This document shows positions 7,871 to 15,364 of a stretch of DNA of 33,778 bases, one piece after another. Under the pieces are notes generated by a model. It saw only the letters and a list, made by a program, of their open reading frames with translations, had not been told where the DNA came from and made no database searches. The DNA comes from Gammaproteobacteria bacterium (GTDB taxonomy: Bacteria > Pseudomonadota > Gammaproteobacteria > Xanthomonadales > Wenzhouxiangellaceae): the NCBI GenBank assembly GCA_018819105.1, contig JAHJQV010000054.1:1-33778 (forward strand), in the 5' to 3' direction. Made by a program: the position numbers and the translations under genes. Positions within the stretch are counted from its first letter, which is position 1, and the number at the start of each line of letters is the position of its first letter.

Positions 7871-7936
7871 GTTGGCTTCGATCGGCGTTTGTGTTGGCCG
7901 GGAGTGTTTGGTGGTTTCTGAGTTTTGTGAGGTGAG

Positions 7937-7966
7937 ATCCCTCGGCTCGCTGCGCTCGCCCGGGAT
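7937..7966. repeat. Short palindromic intergenic repeat (ATCCC...GGGAT)
   Basis: ATCCC (7937-7941) and GGGAT (7962-7966) flank CTCGCTGCGCTCG-type sequence. It resembles widespread repeats of the form AGATCCCTCG...GGGATGA. The 7794-8330 gap holds this, the hairpin at 7845-7870 and the composite repeat at 8108-8279. I see no gene in it. Confidence 0.4.
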
Positions 7967-8107
7967 GAGCGCCTTGTTGGGTACTTGTGAATATGTTGCA
8001 GATTTCAGGGGCGGCAAGGCACAGGCATCCAGGCATCGGAGCCTGGGAACTGGAACATGGATTGCTGTGATGGATGATGCCAGGCAGAAATCTGCATCAG
8101 CACCCAG

Positions 8108-8279
8108 GTTAGGCCGGATAAGCATGGCGCATCCGGCAATGTTCAATGTGCATAAATACTGCCGGATGCGCTGCGCTTATCCGTCTTACGTGGTTACCGA
8201 GCTATGCGGGAGCGAGGCGCTGCGAAGCAGTATCGTGGTCTGAACCTTGCCTGGAGCGCCAGCGTCCCCGCTGGCATTG
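8108..8279 (-). repeat. Composite repeat, second copy, inverted relative to 246-420
   Basis: Reading the minus strand from 8279, the order is the palindromic GC module (CCAGCGGGGACGCTGG), the AGGTTCAGACCACGAT core, then two inverted REP units (8160-8190 and 8109-8139). Order and spacing match 246-420, which lies in the opposite orientation. Here both REP units are nearly intact and separated by an AT-rich spacer. Its left part abuts the 3' flank of rmuC. Confidence 0.8.
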
Positions 8280-8330
8280 ACTCGGCGCTGCAGTGCTGAA
8301 CCCAAAGCTAGACGTCACAGTTAAGGGAGG

Positions 8331-9827
8331 TTAATCCTCAACCGGCGGAGTTTTCTCATCGGTGTCTGAACTGCTGTCATCGTCGTCATCCACCAGCGCC
8401 TGCGTGCTGCGGATGCTCAGGCTTTTGCTGGTCTTGGCGCCGAGTTCCTTGAGCATTTCTGCCTGCCGCAGCAGGTTGCCGTTGCCATCCTTGAGCTTGT
8501 TCATGGCGGCATGCCAGGCGCGATCGGTCTGACCGATGCGTTCGCCGATTTCGTTGAGGTCATCGACAAAGTTGGCAAATTTGTCATACAGCTTGCCGCC
8601 GCGACTGGCGATTTTCTGCGCGTTGACGTTCTGGCGCCAGGCCTGCCACAGACTGCCGATGGTGCGCACCGTGGCCAGCAGGTTGGTCGGGCCGATCATG
8701 GCGACGCCATTTTCCATGGCGTAGTCCATCAGTTCCGGTTGCAGTTGTACCGCTTCGATCAGGGCGGCCTCGATGGGCACAAACATGAGCACGAAATCCG
8801 GCGTCTGCAGCTCTTCGGTGCGGGTGTAGCCTTTCTTTGCCAGACTGGCGATGTGCGCGCGCAACGACTGGCAGTGCTGCTGCAGGCTTTGGGCGCGCTG
8901 CTCTGGCGTGTCGGCGTTGAATGCGCGGGCGTAGTGTTCCAGCGACATCTTGGCATCGATGACGATGGCCTTGTCGTCGGGCAGGTAGATGACGGCATCC
9001 GGGCGCAGCATCTCACCCTTGTCGTTGCGCAGCGTTACCTGCAGCCGGAACTCGCTGTCGCGCTGCAGGCCGGCGCTTTGCAACAGACGCTCCAGCCGGG
9101 TTTCGCCAAGATTGCCCATCAGCTTGTTGCTGCCGCGCAATGCCTGGCTAAGCTGCGAGGCCTCCTCACCGAGGCTCTGGTTCATGGTCTTGAGGTCGGA
9201 CAGGGTCTGCAGCAACTGGCTGTGCTGGCTGATGCCGCGATGGCTCATTTCCTGCACCTGCTCGCGGAAATCCTTGAGCTGTGATTGCAGCGGATGAATC
9301 AGCCCGCTGATCTGCTCGTTGCTGGTGAGTTTGAAGGCGCGGGTCTTTTCCTCGAACACCTCGCCGGCGAGCCGCTTGAAGGTGTCGGCCAGACGCTGCT
9401 CGGCGGCCTCCAGCTTTTCGATCTGCTGTTGCAGATTGCGCTGATCGCTGCTGCTGGAGGCCTGCAGGCTGGCGTACTGTTCCCGCAGGCTGTTGTGCTG
9501 CACCTGCAACGCCTCCAGCTTTTCCTGCTGCTGCTGGTACTGCTGCTGCAGTTGCTGCTGCGATTCCCGCACATGCTGCAACTCGGTGCTGCTGGTCAGC
9601 TGTGCCCGTTCGGCCTGTTGCAGTTGCTGCTGCAGGACATGCTGTTTGCTCCGGCTGCGCCACCAACCCAGCCACCAGCCCAGCAGCAGAAACAGCAGCA
9701 CTAGCAATGTCAGTGCCAGCAGCAGCAGCGGCTGCTGGCTCAGCTGTTGCCACAGCTGCGCCATGTCAGTCATGTCAGTCATGTCAGTCATGTCAGTCAT
9801 GTCAGTCATGTCAGTCATGTCAGTCAT
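8331..9827 (-). CDS. rmuC: RmuC family protein (putative DNA recombination/nuclease)
   Basis: 498 aa from the first ATG. RmuC limits recombination at inverted repeats and has a PD-(D/E)xK-like core. Visible here are a membrane segment near the N-terminus (LLLLALTLLVLLFLLLGWW), a long Gln/Glu-rich coiled coil (about residues 60-170), then the RmuC domain with LGETRLERLL, RPDAVIYLP and VIDAKMSLEHY (candidate Asp/Lys catalytic residues), VPIEAALIEA and GPTNLLATVRTI. The N-terminus is seven MTD repeats before MAQLW, giving eight in-frame ATG codons at 9-bp steps from 9827 to 9764. No Shine-Dalgarno picks one; the first ATG overlaps the mazG stop, so translational coupling is likely. The acidic tail ends in DDDDDSSSDTDEK. 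Confidence 0.9.
   Translation of the reverse strand: MTDMTDMTDMTDMTDMTDMTDMAQLWQQLSQQPLLLLALTLLVLLFLLLGWWLGWWRSRSKQHVLQQQLQQAERAQLTSSTELQHVRESQQQLQQQYQQQQEKLEALQVQHNSLREQYASLQASSSSDQRNLQQQIEKLEAAEQRLADTFKRLAGEVFEEKTRAFKLTSNEQISGLIHPLQSQLKDFREQVQEMSHRGISQHSQLLQTLSDLKTMNQSLGEEASQLSQALRGSNKLMGNLGETRLERLLQSAGLQRDSEFRLQVTLRNDKGEMLRPDAVIYLPDDKAIVIDAKMSLEHYARAFNADTPEQRAQSLQQHCQSLRAHIASLAKKGYTRTEELQTPDFVLMFVPIEAALIEAVQLQPELMDYAMENGVAMIGPTNLLATVRTIGSLWQAWRQNVNAQKIASRGGKLYDKFANFVDDLNEIGERIGQTDRAWHAAMNKLKDGNGNLLRQAEMLKELGAKTSKSLSIRSTQALVDDDDDSSSDTDEKTPPVED
9762..9827 (-). repeat. 9-bp tandem repeat at the mazG/rmuC junction
   Basis: Seven perfect copies of ATGACTGAC (minus strand), followed by the ATG of an eighth start. 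Each unit contains an rmuC-frame ATG and a mazG-frame TGA. Copy-number change keeps the frame, leaves MazG unchanged and only adds or removes Met-Thr-Asp units on RmuC. Confidence 0.97.
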
Positions 9828-10689
9828 GTTCTTGCGGCTTTGCTGCCGCCGACTGCTGTCGCTTGCACTGCTGCCATAAAGCTTCCATGGCGTCCAGGTC
9901 CAGCTGCTGCAGCGCTGTCTGTTGCTGTGTCGCCAACTGCTCCATGCCACGAAAGCGCTGTTCGAATTTGGCGTTGGCATGGCGCAGGGCGGCGGCGGCA
10001 TCAATGTCCAGCTTGCGCGCCAGGTTGACCAGCACAAACAGCACATCACCCAACTCGTCCTCGATGCGCGCGGGATCGCCGCCCTGGCGTGCCTCGGCCA
10101 GCTCTTCCAGTTCCTCGTCCAGCTTGCTCATGACGGCATCGGCATCGGGCCAGTCAAAGCCAGTGCGCGCGGCGCGTTTTTGCAGTTTCAGCGCCCGGCT
10201 CAGCTCCGGCAGGTTGCCGGGCACATCGTCGAGGATGGAGGTTTGACCGCGCTGCGCCCGTTCCTGCTGTTTCAACTGCTCCCAGTTCTCGGTCTGCCCG
10301 GCGGCGTCAAAGTCCGGTGCCGACTCGCCTGCCGGCGGGAACACATGCGGATGTCTGCGCACCAGCTTGTCGTTGATGGCGTTGCAGACATCGGTGAAAT
10401 CGAACCAGCGCTGTTCCGCGGCCAACTGGGCATGGAACACCACCTGCAGCAGCAGATCGCCAAGCTCGCCGGGCAGGGCCGGCCAGTCCTGCCGCTCGAT
10501 GACGTCGGCCACCTCATAGGCCTCCTCGATGGTGTAGGGGGCGATGCTGGCAAAGTTCTGCGCCAGGTCCCACGGACAGCCGCCATCGGGGTTGCGCAGC
10601 TGACGCATGATGGCGATCAGTTGCAGCAGCCCGTCGGCCTTGGCCTGGTCGTCTGCAGTCGCGGTTGGCAGGGGTGCTGATGCGCTCAT
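9820..10689 (-). CDS. mazG: Nucleoside triphosphate pyrophosphohydrolase MazG
   Basis: 289 aa. MazG hydrolyses NTPs and dNTPs to the monophosphate and pyrophosphate, a house-cleaning role that also affects (p)ppGpp levels. Both tandem MazG domains are seen: the N-terminal one with GGCPWDLAQ, TIEEAYEVADVI and ELGDLLLQVVFHA, and the C-terminal one with KLDEELEELAEA and IEDELGDVLFVLVNLA, which carries the acidic metal-binding residues. The central NWEQLKQQER and FDWPDADAV segments are typical. The start is well supported: AAAGGAGA lies just upstream of the ATG. Its stop overlaps the first rmuC ATG by ATGACTGA. The C-terminal tail (about 20 residues after the second domain) is Gln/Lys-rich. Confidence 0.96.
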   Translation of the reverse strand: MSASAPLPTATADDQAKADGLLQLIAIMRQLRNPDGGCPWDLAQNFASIAPYTIEEAYEVADVIERQDWPALPGELGDLLLQVVFHAQLAAEQRWFDFTDVCNAINDKLVRRHPHVFPPAGESAPDFDAAGQTENWEQLKQQERAQRGQTSILDDVPGNLPELSRALKLQKRAARTGFDWPDADAVMSKLDEELEELAEARQGGDPARIEDELGDVLFVLVNLARKLDIDAAAALRHANAKFEQRFRGMEQLATQQQTALQQLDLDAMEALWQQCKRQQSAAAKPQEHD

Positions 10690-10847
10690 GTGGTCTCCTT
10701 TCGCTGCATTATCGCATTGCAGGCTGATCGCAGCGTCATCCCGGTTTGTTGCTGAAGCTGGCTAGTGGGCCATGCGGATTGTGATGCAAGTTTGCAGCGC
10801 AGCAGCTTGACAGTGCCGGGCAGCGGCTTCCGGCGACTGCAGGTCAA

Positions 10848-12083
10848 TCAAAAATGCTCGTAGTGACGGATGTGATCGCGCGTGCCGGTGTAAAACAGGC
10901 CGCTGTCCAGTCCATAATCGGCAGGATTGAGCTGCGCCTCGGTGTCGGCGTTTTCGCTGGCGTTGATCAGTTGCTCGTACTCGTCAATGCTGAGGCGCCG
11001 CCGCTGCTGCAGCTGGGTGGCAGGATCCAGCTGCGCGGACCAGTCGCCGGCCTGGGCCGCGATCTGTCCCAGACAGAAAGTGGCCCCGCAGCCGCTGCCG
11101 TAGGAGAACAGGCTGATGGTTTCTCCGGCCAGGCTGGTGCCGGCCTGGCGCAACAGATCAATCAGGGACAAAAACAGCGAGCCGGTATAGATGTTGCCGA
11201 TTTCCGCATTCAGTTTCAGCCACGGCGCGACTTTCTCGCCAAAGTGTTCCTGCAGCTGCTGCCAGCCGTCCGCCTGCTCCTTGCTGTAGCTGTTGCCGGT
11301 TTCGATTTCCAGCAGCCGCTGGTGCGCCTTGAATGCCATCTTCACGAACGGCACGTGGTAAAGACTGGCCGCCAGGCGATCCAGCAGCGCATCGCTGGAA
11401 CCGTTGAGGGCATCGTTGTGGGCACCGCTGAGTGCATCCAGATAGCACTGGATGGAATAGTGTCCGTCGGCAAAGGCATATTTGGAATACAGCGGCCGCC
11501 AGAAGTCCATCACCTGCCGGGTGTAGTCGCCGATGTGCATAGGGTCGATGCTGAGCAGGCGCGGCTCGGGTGCCACCACCATGGCCACGGCGCCGGCACC
11601 CTGGGTCGGTTCGCCGGCAGTGTTGAGGCCGTAGCGGGCGATGTCGGAGGCGATCACCATGGCCTTGCGGCCCCGGGCACGACCGGATGCAATCCAGTCC
11701 ATCGAAGCGGTGAGTCCGGCCATGGCGCCGTAGCAGGCGTGTTTGGTTTCGAAGGTGCGACAGTTCTGGCTCAGTCCCAGCAGTTCGTGCGCGTACACCG
11801 CCACCGGTTTGCTGTGGTCGATGCCGGTTTCGGTACCGACGATGAGTGTGCCGATGTCGTCGGGATCAATGTCAAACTGTTGCAGCGCCTGCTGCCCGGC
11901 AGCCACCGCCATGGTCACGGTGTCTTCGCAGGGCGCGGCGATGGCCATGCTGTTCTGTCCCAGCCCGAGCAGGTACTTGGCCGGGTCCACGCCGCGCGCC
12001 TGGGCGAGTTCGGTCATGTCCACATAGCCAGCCGGGCCGGCAAAGGCCAGGGCATCAATGCCAGTTGTTGGGTTCAAGATCAT
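10848..12083 (-). CDS. Hydroxymethylglutaryl-CoA synthase
   Basis: 411 aa. The enzyme condenses acetyl-CoA with acetoacetyl-CoA to HMG-CoA, the entry to the mevalonate route; relatives do beta-branching in polyketide synthesis. Catalytic residues are in place: Glu85 (VGTETGID), Cys117 nucleophile (ETKHACYGAMAG) and His243 (YHVPFVKMAFKAH). Other family signs are SDIARYG, TQGAGAVAM, DFWRPLYSKY, GNIYTGS and FSYGSGCGA. It stands alone: no HMG-CoA reductase, mevalonate kinase, acyl carrier protein or polyketide gene is nearby. It is transcribed divergently from trmJ, with a plausible promoter between. The Shine-Dalgarno is weak (GGAAT). Mevalonate-type MvaS is more likely than a polyketide enzyme because of the solitary context, but this is not settled. 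Confidence 0.92.
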   Translation of the reverse strand: MILNPTTGIDALAFAGPAGYVDMTELAQARGVDPAKYLLGLGQNSMAIAAPCEDTVTMAVAAGQQALQQFDIDPDDIGTLIVGTETGIDHSKPVAVYAHELLGLSQNCRTFETKHACYGAMAGLTASMDWIASGRARGRKAMVIASDIARYGLNTAGEPTQGAGAVAMVVAPEPRLLSIDPMHIGDYTRQVMDFWRPLYSKYAFADGHYSIQCYLDALSGAHNDALNGSSDALLDRLAASLYHVPFVKMAFKAHQRLLEIETGNSYSKEQADGWQQLQEHFGEKVAPWLKLNAEIGNIYTGSLFLSLIDLLRQAGTSLAGETISLFSYGSGCGATFCLGQIAAQAGDWSAQLDPATQLQQRRRLSIDEYEQLINASENADTEAQLNPADYGLDSGLFYTGTRDHIRHYEHF

Positions 12084-12109
12084 ATTCCGTGCTTATCAGG
12101 GCAGACGAA

Positions 12110-12137
12110 AACATACCACAGTGCAGCGCAATAGCAA
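12110..12137 (-). promoter_or_regulatory. Candidate sigma70 promoter for HMG-CoA synthase
   Basis: On the minus strand, TTGCTA (12137-12132) and TATGTT (12115-12110) are 16 bp apart, 27 bp upstream of the ATG. Confidence 0.4.
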
Positions 12138-12191
12138 AGAATCCGACCGCACACTGTGCCAAACTATGTCCATTTTCCGGCTCCATGCGAC

Positions 12192-12950
12192 ATGATCACC
12201 AAGCTGCAACAGATTCGTATCGTCCTCGTTGACACCACCCATCCCGGCAACATCGGCGCCACCGCCAGGGCGATGAAGGTGATGGGTCTGACCCGGCTGT
12301 ACCTGGTGCGGCCCAGGCATTTTCCTGACGCCAAGGCCACCGCCATGGCCTCGGGTGCGGCCGATCTGCTGGAACAGGCGGTGGTGTGCGAGGATCTGGC
12401 TGCCGCCATCGGCGACTGTAGACTGATCATGGGAGCCAGTGCGCGCCCCAGAACCCTGCGCTGGCCGGCGCTGATGGTGCGCGAGGCCGCTGACCACGTC
12501 GCCGCCGAGCTGCAGTCTGGCACTGAAGAGCTGGAGACGGCGATGCTGTTTGGCACCGAAAGCGTCGGCCTCAGCAATGAACAGTTGCAGCAGTGTCATT
12601 ATCGCATCGAGATTCCAACCAGCGCTGAGTACAGTTCGCTGAACCTGTCGCAGGCGGTGCAGGTGGTGTGCTACGAGTTGCGCATGGCGCTGACGGCAAC
12701 TGCGGTCGCCAGCGACGCGCTGCCGGGCACTGATGAGGGCCTGCTGCCGGCCGATCAGCGCAGCGTGGAGAGTCTGATCCAGCGCAGTGAACAGTTGCTG
12801 GAAGAGATTCGCTTTCTGCACCCCACGCAGCCGCAGATGCTGCTGCAAAGGCTGCGTCGACTCATCGTGCGGGCGCGGCTGGAGCAGCGTGAAGTGAGCA
12901 TTCTGCAGGGCATCGTCTCCGCCCTGCTGGAGCGTATCAAGCCTTACTAA
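12192..12950 (+). CDS. trmJ: tRNA (cytidine/uridine-2'-O-)-methyltransferase TrmJ
   Basis: 252 aa SPOUT-class methyltransferase that 2'-O-methylates position 32 in the anticodon loop of several tRNAs using SAM. N-terminal motif 1 is HPGNIGATARAMKVMG; the knotted SAM-binding part shows LFGTESVGLSNEQL and IPTSAEYSSLNLSQAVQVV. The C-terminal ~75 residues form the helical dimerisation extension (LQRLRRLIVRARLEQREVSI). The ATG at 12192 gives MITKLQQIRIVLV, the normal family start; an in-frame ATG at 12156 would add 12 residues not expected in the family. The Shine-Dalgarno is poor for both. The stop codon lies in a palindrome shared with the 3' flank of rho. Confidence 0.94.
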   Translation: MITKLQQIRIVLVDTTHPGNIGATARAMKVMGLTRLYLVRPRHFPDAKATAMASGAADLLEQAVVCEDLAAAIGDCRLIMGASARPRTLRWPALMVREAADHVAAELQSGTEELETAMLFGTESVGLSNEQLQQCHYRIEIPTSAEYSSLNLSQAVQVVCYELRMALTATAVASDALPGTDEGLLPADQRSVESLIQRSEQLLEEIRFLHPTQPQMLLQRLRRLIVRARLEQREVSILQGIVSALLERIKPY

Positions 12951-12972
12951 TACTCGTGCAGGTATTAGTAAG
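12943..12972. terminator. Palindrome over the trmJ stop codon, between convergent trmJ and rho
   Basis: Perfect 11-bp arms CTTACTAATAC (12943-12953) and GTATTAGTAAG (12962-12972) around an 8-base loop. The left arm contains the trmJ TAA. There is no U-tract on either strand, so it may be an mRNA 3'-end stabiliser or a weak bidirectional terminator. Confidence 0.5.
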
Positions 12973-13026
12973 TGGCAACTCAACCGCAGGCCTTTCCAAT
13001 GGTGGTAACACCAATGGCGATGTCAC

Positions 13027-14283
13027 TCAGCGCTTCATGGACTTGAAGAATTCGTCGTTGGTCTTGGTGGCTTTCATCTTGTCGAGCATGAACTCGATGG
13101 CCTGGATCTCGTCCATCGGATGCAGGATCTTGCGCAGAATCCAGATGCGCTGCAGGTCGTCGGCGTCGACCATGAGCTCTTCACGACGGGTGCCGGAGCG
13201 GTTGATGTCCAGTGCCGGGAACACGCGCTTTTCGGCGATTCTGCGGCTGAGGTGGATTTCCAGGTTGCCAGTGCCTTTGAATTCCTCGTAGATGACTTCG
13301 TCCATCTTGCTGCCGGTGTCCACCAGGGCGGTGGCGATGATGGTCATGCTGCCGCCTTCGGTCACGTTGCGCGCGGCACCGAAGAAGCGCTTCGGTTTCT
13401 GCAGTGCGTTGGCATCCACACCACCGGTCAGCACCTTGCCCGAGGACGGTGCCACGGTGTTGTAGGCGCGCGCCAGGCGGGTGATGGAATCCAGCAGAAT
13501 GACCACGTCATGCTTGTGTTCAACCAGGCGCTTGGCGCGTTCGATGACCATTTCAGCCGCCTGCACGTGGCGTGTGGCGGGCTCGTCAAATGTACTGGAA
13601 ATGACTTCCGCATCCACCGTGCGCTGCATTTCGGTCACTTCCTCGGGGCGCTCATCAATGAGCAGGATGATCATTTTTGCATCCGGGGAGTTGTGTCGGA
13701 TGCTGGTGGCAATGTTCTGCAGCAGCATGGTCTTGCCGGCCTTGGGCGGCGACACGATCAGGCCGCGCTGGCCTTTGCCGATCGGCGCAATCAGATCAAT
13801 GATGCGCGTGGTGATGTCTTCGGTGCTGCCATTGCCGCGTTCCAGCGGAATCTGTACACGGGGAAATTCGGCAGTGAGGTTTTCAAACAGAATCTTGTTC
13901 TTGGAGGCTTCCGGCGGCTCGTAATTTAGTTCCTGCACCTTGAGCAGGGCGAAGTAGCGCTCGGACTCCTTGGGTGGGCGGATTTTGCCGGAGATCATGT
14001 CACCGGTGCGCAGATCAAAGCGGCGGATCTGGCTGGGGGAGACGTAGATGTCGTCCGGCCCGGCCAGATAGGAGCTGTCGGCGGCGCGCAGAAAGCCGAA
14101 CCCGTCCTGCAGAATTTCCAGTACGCCATCGCCATAAATGGCTTCACCGCTGCGTGCGTGTGCCTTGAGGATGGCGAAAATCAGTGCTTGTTTGCGCGAC
14201 CTCCCAACATTGCTTAGCCCCATTTCATTAGCAATATCAATAAGTTCCGCAACGGACTTTAACTTGAGTTCTGTCAGGTTCAT
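13027..14283 (-). CDS. rho: Transcription termination factor Rho
   Basis: 418 aa, nearly the E. coli length (419). Hexameric RNA-dependent ATPase that ends transcription. The N-terminal helical domain starts [15 protein letters not shown]; the cold-shock RNA-binding domain shows [16 protein letters not shown] and [12 protein letters not shown]. The ATPase core has P-loop [27 protein letters not shown], the Q-loop region [12 protein letters not shown] and the R-loop [21 protein letters not shown]. The C-terminus [23 protein letters not shown] is standard. All functional motifs are intact. It lies downstream of trxA in the same direction, 260 bp away, the arrangement known from enterics and pseudomonads. 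The upstream gap may carry leader-based autoregulation, but no specific structure was identified. Confidence 0.98.
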   Translation of the reverse strand: MNLTELKLKSVAELIDIANEMGLSNVGRSRKQALIFAILKAHARSGEAIYGDGVLEILQDGFGFLRAADSSYLAGPDDIYVSPSQIRRFDLRTGDMISGKIRPPKESERYFALLKVQELNYEPPEASKNKILFENLTAEFPRVQIPLERGNGSTEDITTRIIDLIAPIGKGQRGLIVSPPKAGKTMLLQNIATSIRHNSPDAKMIILLIDERPEEVTEMQRTVDAEVISSTFDEPATRHVQAAEMVIERAKRLVEHKHDVVILLDSITRLARAYNTVAPSSGKVLTGGVDANALQKPKRFFGAARNVTEGGSMTIIATALVDTGSKMDEVIYEEFKGTGNLEIHLSRRIAEKRVFPALDINRSGTRREELMVDADDLQRIWILRKILHPMDEIQAIEFMLDKMKATKTNDEFFKSMKR

Positions 14284-14509
14284 GGGTTTAGATGATTTGA
14301 AGTTGATGAAATCGCGTGACAGCGAATGGATTGAGAATGTTTTCTACGGCACAACTGTCTGCACAGGAATGGCAGTCAGTTCCGGATACGTCATGGTGGA
14401 GTGACGGCTGGAGTACCGTGGCGATAATCTAGCATCAAATACTGGTCACGTCCAGCAGCAATTCATTTGCCTGCAGCAACGGGAATGGCCTGCGGACTTT
14501 GATCTGTCG

Positions 14510-14539
14510 TTCAAGCCGGGCAGAGCCCGGCCAGTTGAA
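14510..14539 (-). terminator. Hairpin downstream of trxA
   Basis: GCCGGGC (14515-14521) and GCCCGGC (14525-14531) around AGA, extended by TTCAA/TTGAA outer arms. It lies 5 bp past the trxA stop in the trxA direction. The U-tract is poor, so termination may be partial, leaving read-through to rho. Confidence 0.5.
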
Positions 14540-14543
14540 GGCT

Positions 14544-14876
14544 TCAGGCCTTGACGGCGTCGTCGATGAAGTCCTGTAGCTGACCTTTGGTCACCGCGCC
14601 GACTTTTGTGCCCTGCACCTTGCCGTCGCGGAACACCATCAGGGTCGGAATGCCACGCACGTTGTACTGCATCGCGGTGCTGCGGTTCTCGTCGATGTTG
14701 ACCTTGGCAAAGCGCACCTGGCCGTTGTAGTTGTCTGCCAGTTCATTGATGATTGGCTCGATCATCTTGCACGGGCCGCACCATTCAGCCCAGTAATCCA
14801 CCAGCACCGGAAGCTCGGAGTTGAGCACCTGCTCCTCGAATTCCTGTTCGGATACATGAATGACATTGTTGCTCAC
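14544..14876 (-). CDS. trxA: Thioredoxin 1
   Basis: 110 aa cytoplasmic dithiol reductant. Active site WCGPC (Cys33/Cys36) in DYWAEWCGPCKMIEP; the conserved cis-proline is in RGIPTLMVF; AKVNIDEN and GAVTKGQLQDFI are typical of TrxA. The start is GTG at 14876: AAGGAC lies about 8 bp upstream and the protein then begins MSNNVIHVSE, matching family length (108-110 aa). The open frame continues upstream to 14963, but that extension is not thioredoxin-like. Divergent from rhlB and upstream of rho, a conserved gammaproteobacterial neighbourhood. Confidence 0.96.
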   Translation of the reverse strand: MSNNVIHVSEQEFEEQVLNSELPVLVDYWAEWCGPCKMIEPIINELADNYNGQVRFAKVNIDENRSTAMQYNVRGIPTLMVFRDGKVQGTKVGAVTKGQLQDFIDDAVKA

Positions 14877-15364
14877 GGGATTGTCCTTTGGCTGCTGTTT
14901 GGGAGTAGACGTATTGTTGAAGCTGCAGGCGATAATTTCAAGTCGCTGTGGCCAGAATAACACATCGCTGTGGCAAAACGCTGAGTCCCCGGATGATCCA
15001 GGGCCCGAACGTCACAGCAGCCTGGCTCATGAATAATCCGCGGTGACAATATATAGTGTGTGTTAATATGATGCAGTACAGGTCTGGCGTTTCGCGCGCA
15101 GGTCACGTCCCAGCGACTGCAGGTTGCCGGTTCAGGGCCAGCGCAAGCCGGCCGACCGCGCCAGCTGGCGTTGCCGTCACCATCGCCGCACCGGTTATTC
15201 CGCCCCAGCTTCGTCGCGCCACAGGCACCACAAACCTGCGTTCGCACGCGTCTGCACTGGTGGCCTGCAATGGCGGGCGGCTGCAGGTGCCAGCGGCCAA
15301 CCGCCGCGGGCAAGCCAGCCCGTTGCATCGCCATCGCATTCAATCAAGGACCGAAGACAATCAT
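14877..15364. other. Divergent trxA/rhlB intergenic region with long rhlB leader
   Basis: About 490 bp without a supported gene. It should hold promoters for both trxA (-) and rhlB (+). The plus frame of rhlB is open from 15056, giving 103 extra codons rich in Arg, Ala and Pro with no DEAD-box similarity; I treat this as GC-biased non-coding leader. No riboswitch or tRNA was recognised. Confidence 0.5.
15043..15072 (+). promoter_or_regulatory. Candidate rhlB promoter
   Basis: GTGACA (15043-15048) and TATGAT (15067-15072) are 18 bp apart in an AT-rich island inside GC-rich sequence. It would give a leader of about 285 nt before the rhlB ATG. Confidence 0.35.

Noticed and set aside
7845-7966. 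Possible small RNA gene in the gap after the kinase
   Set aside because: The structure is explained by short dispersed repeats; no promoter/terminator pair frames a transcript.
8511-9284. Long plus-strand open frame opposite rmuC
   Set aside because: It is a GC-biased shadow on the opposite strand of a well-recognised RmuC; no domain signal and no Shine-Dalgarno.
9762-9827. CRISPR-like array
   Set aside because: The repeats are 9 bp, contiguous and without spacers, so it is a simple tandem repeat inside coding sequence.
9493-9879. Cys/Ser-rich and Met-Ser-Val repeat frames on the plus strand
   Set aside because: They are translations of the rmuC Gln-rich coiled coil and the 9-bp repeat on the wrong strand.
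10854-12134. Plus-strand open frame opposite HMG-CoA synthase
   Set aside because: The minus-strand protein has all catalytic residues; the plus frame has no recognisable domain.
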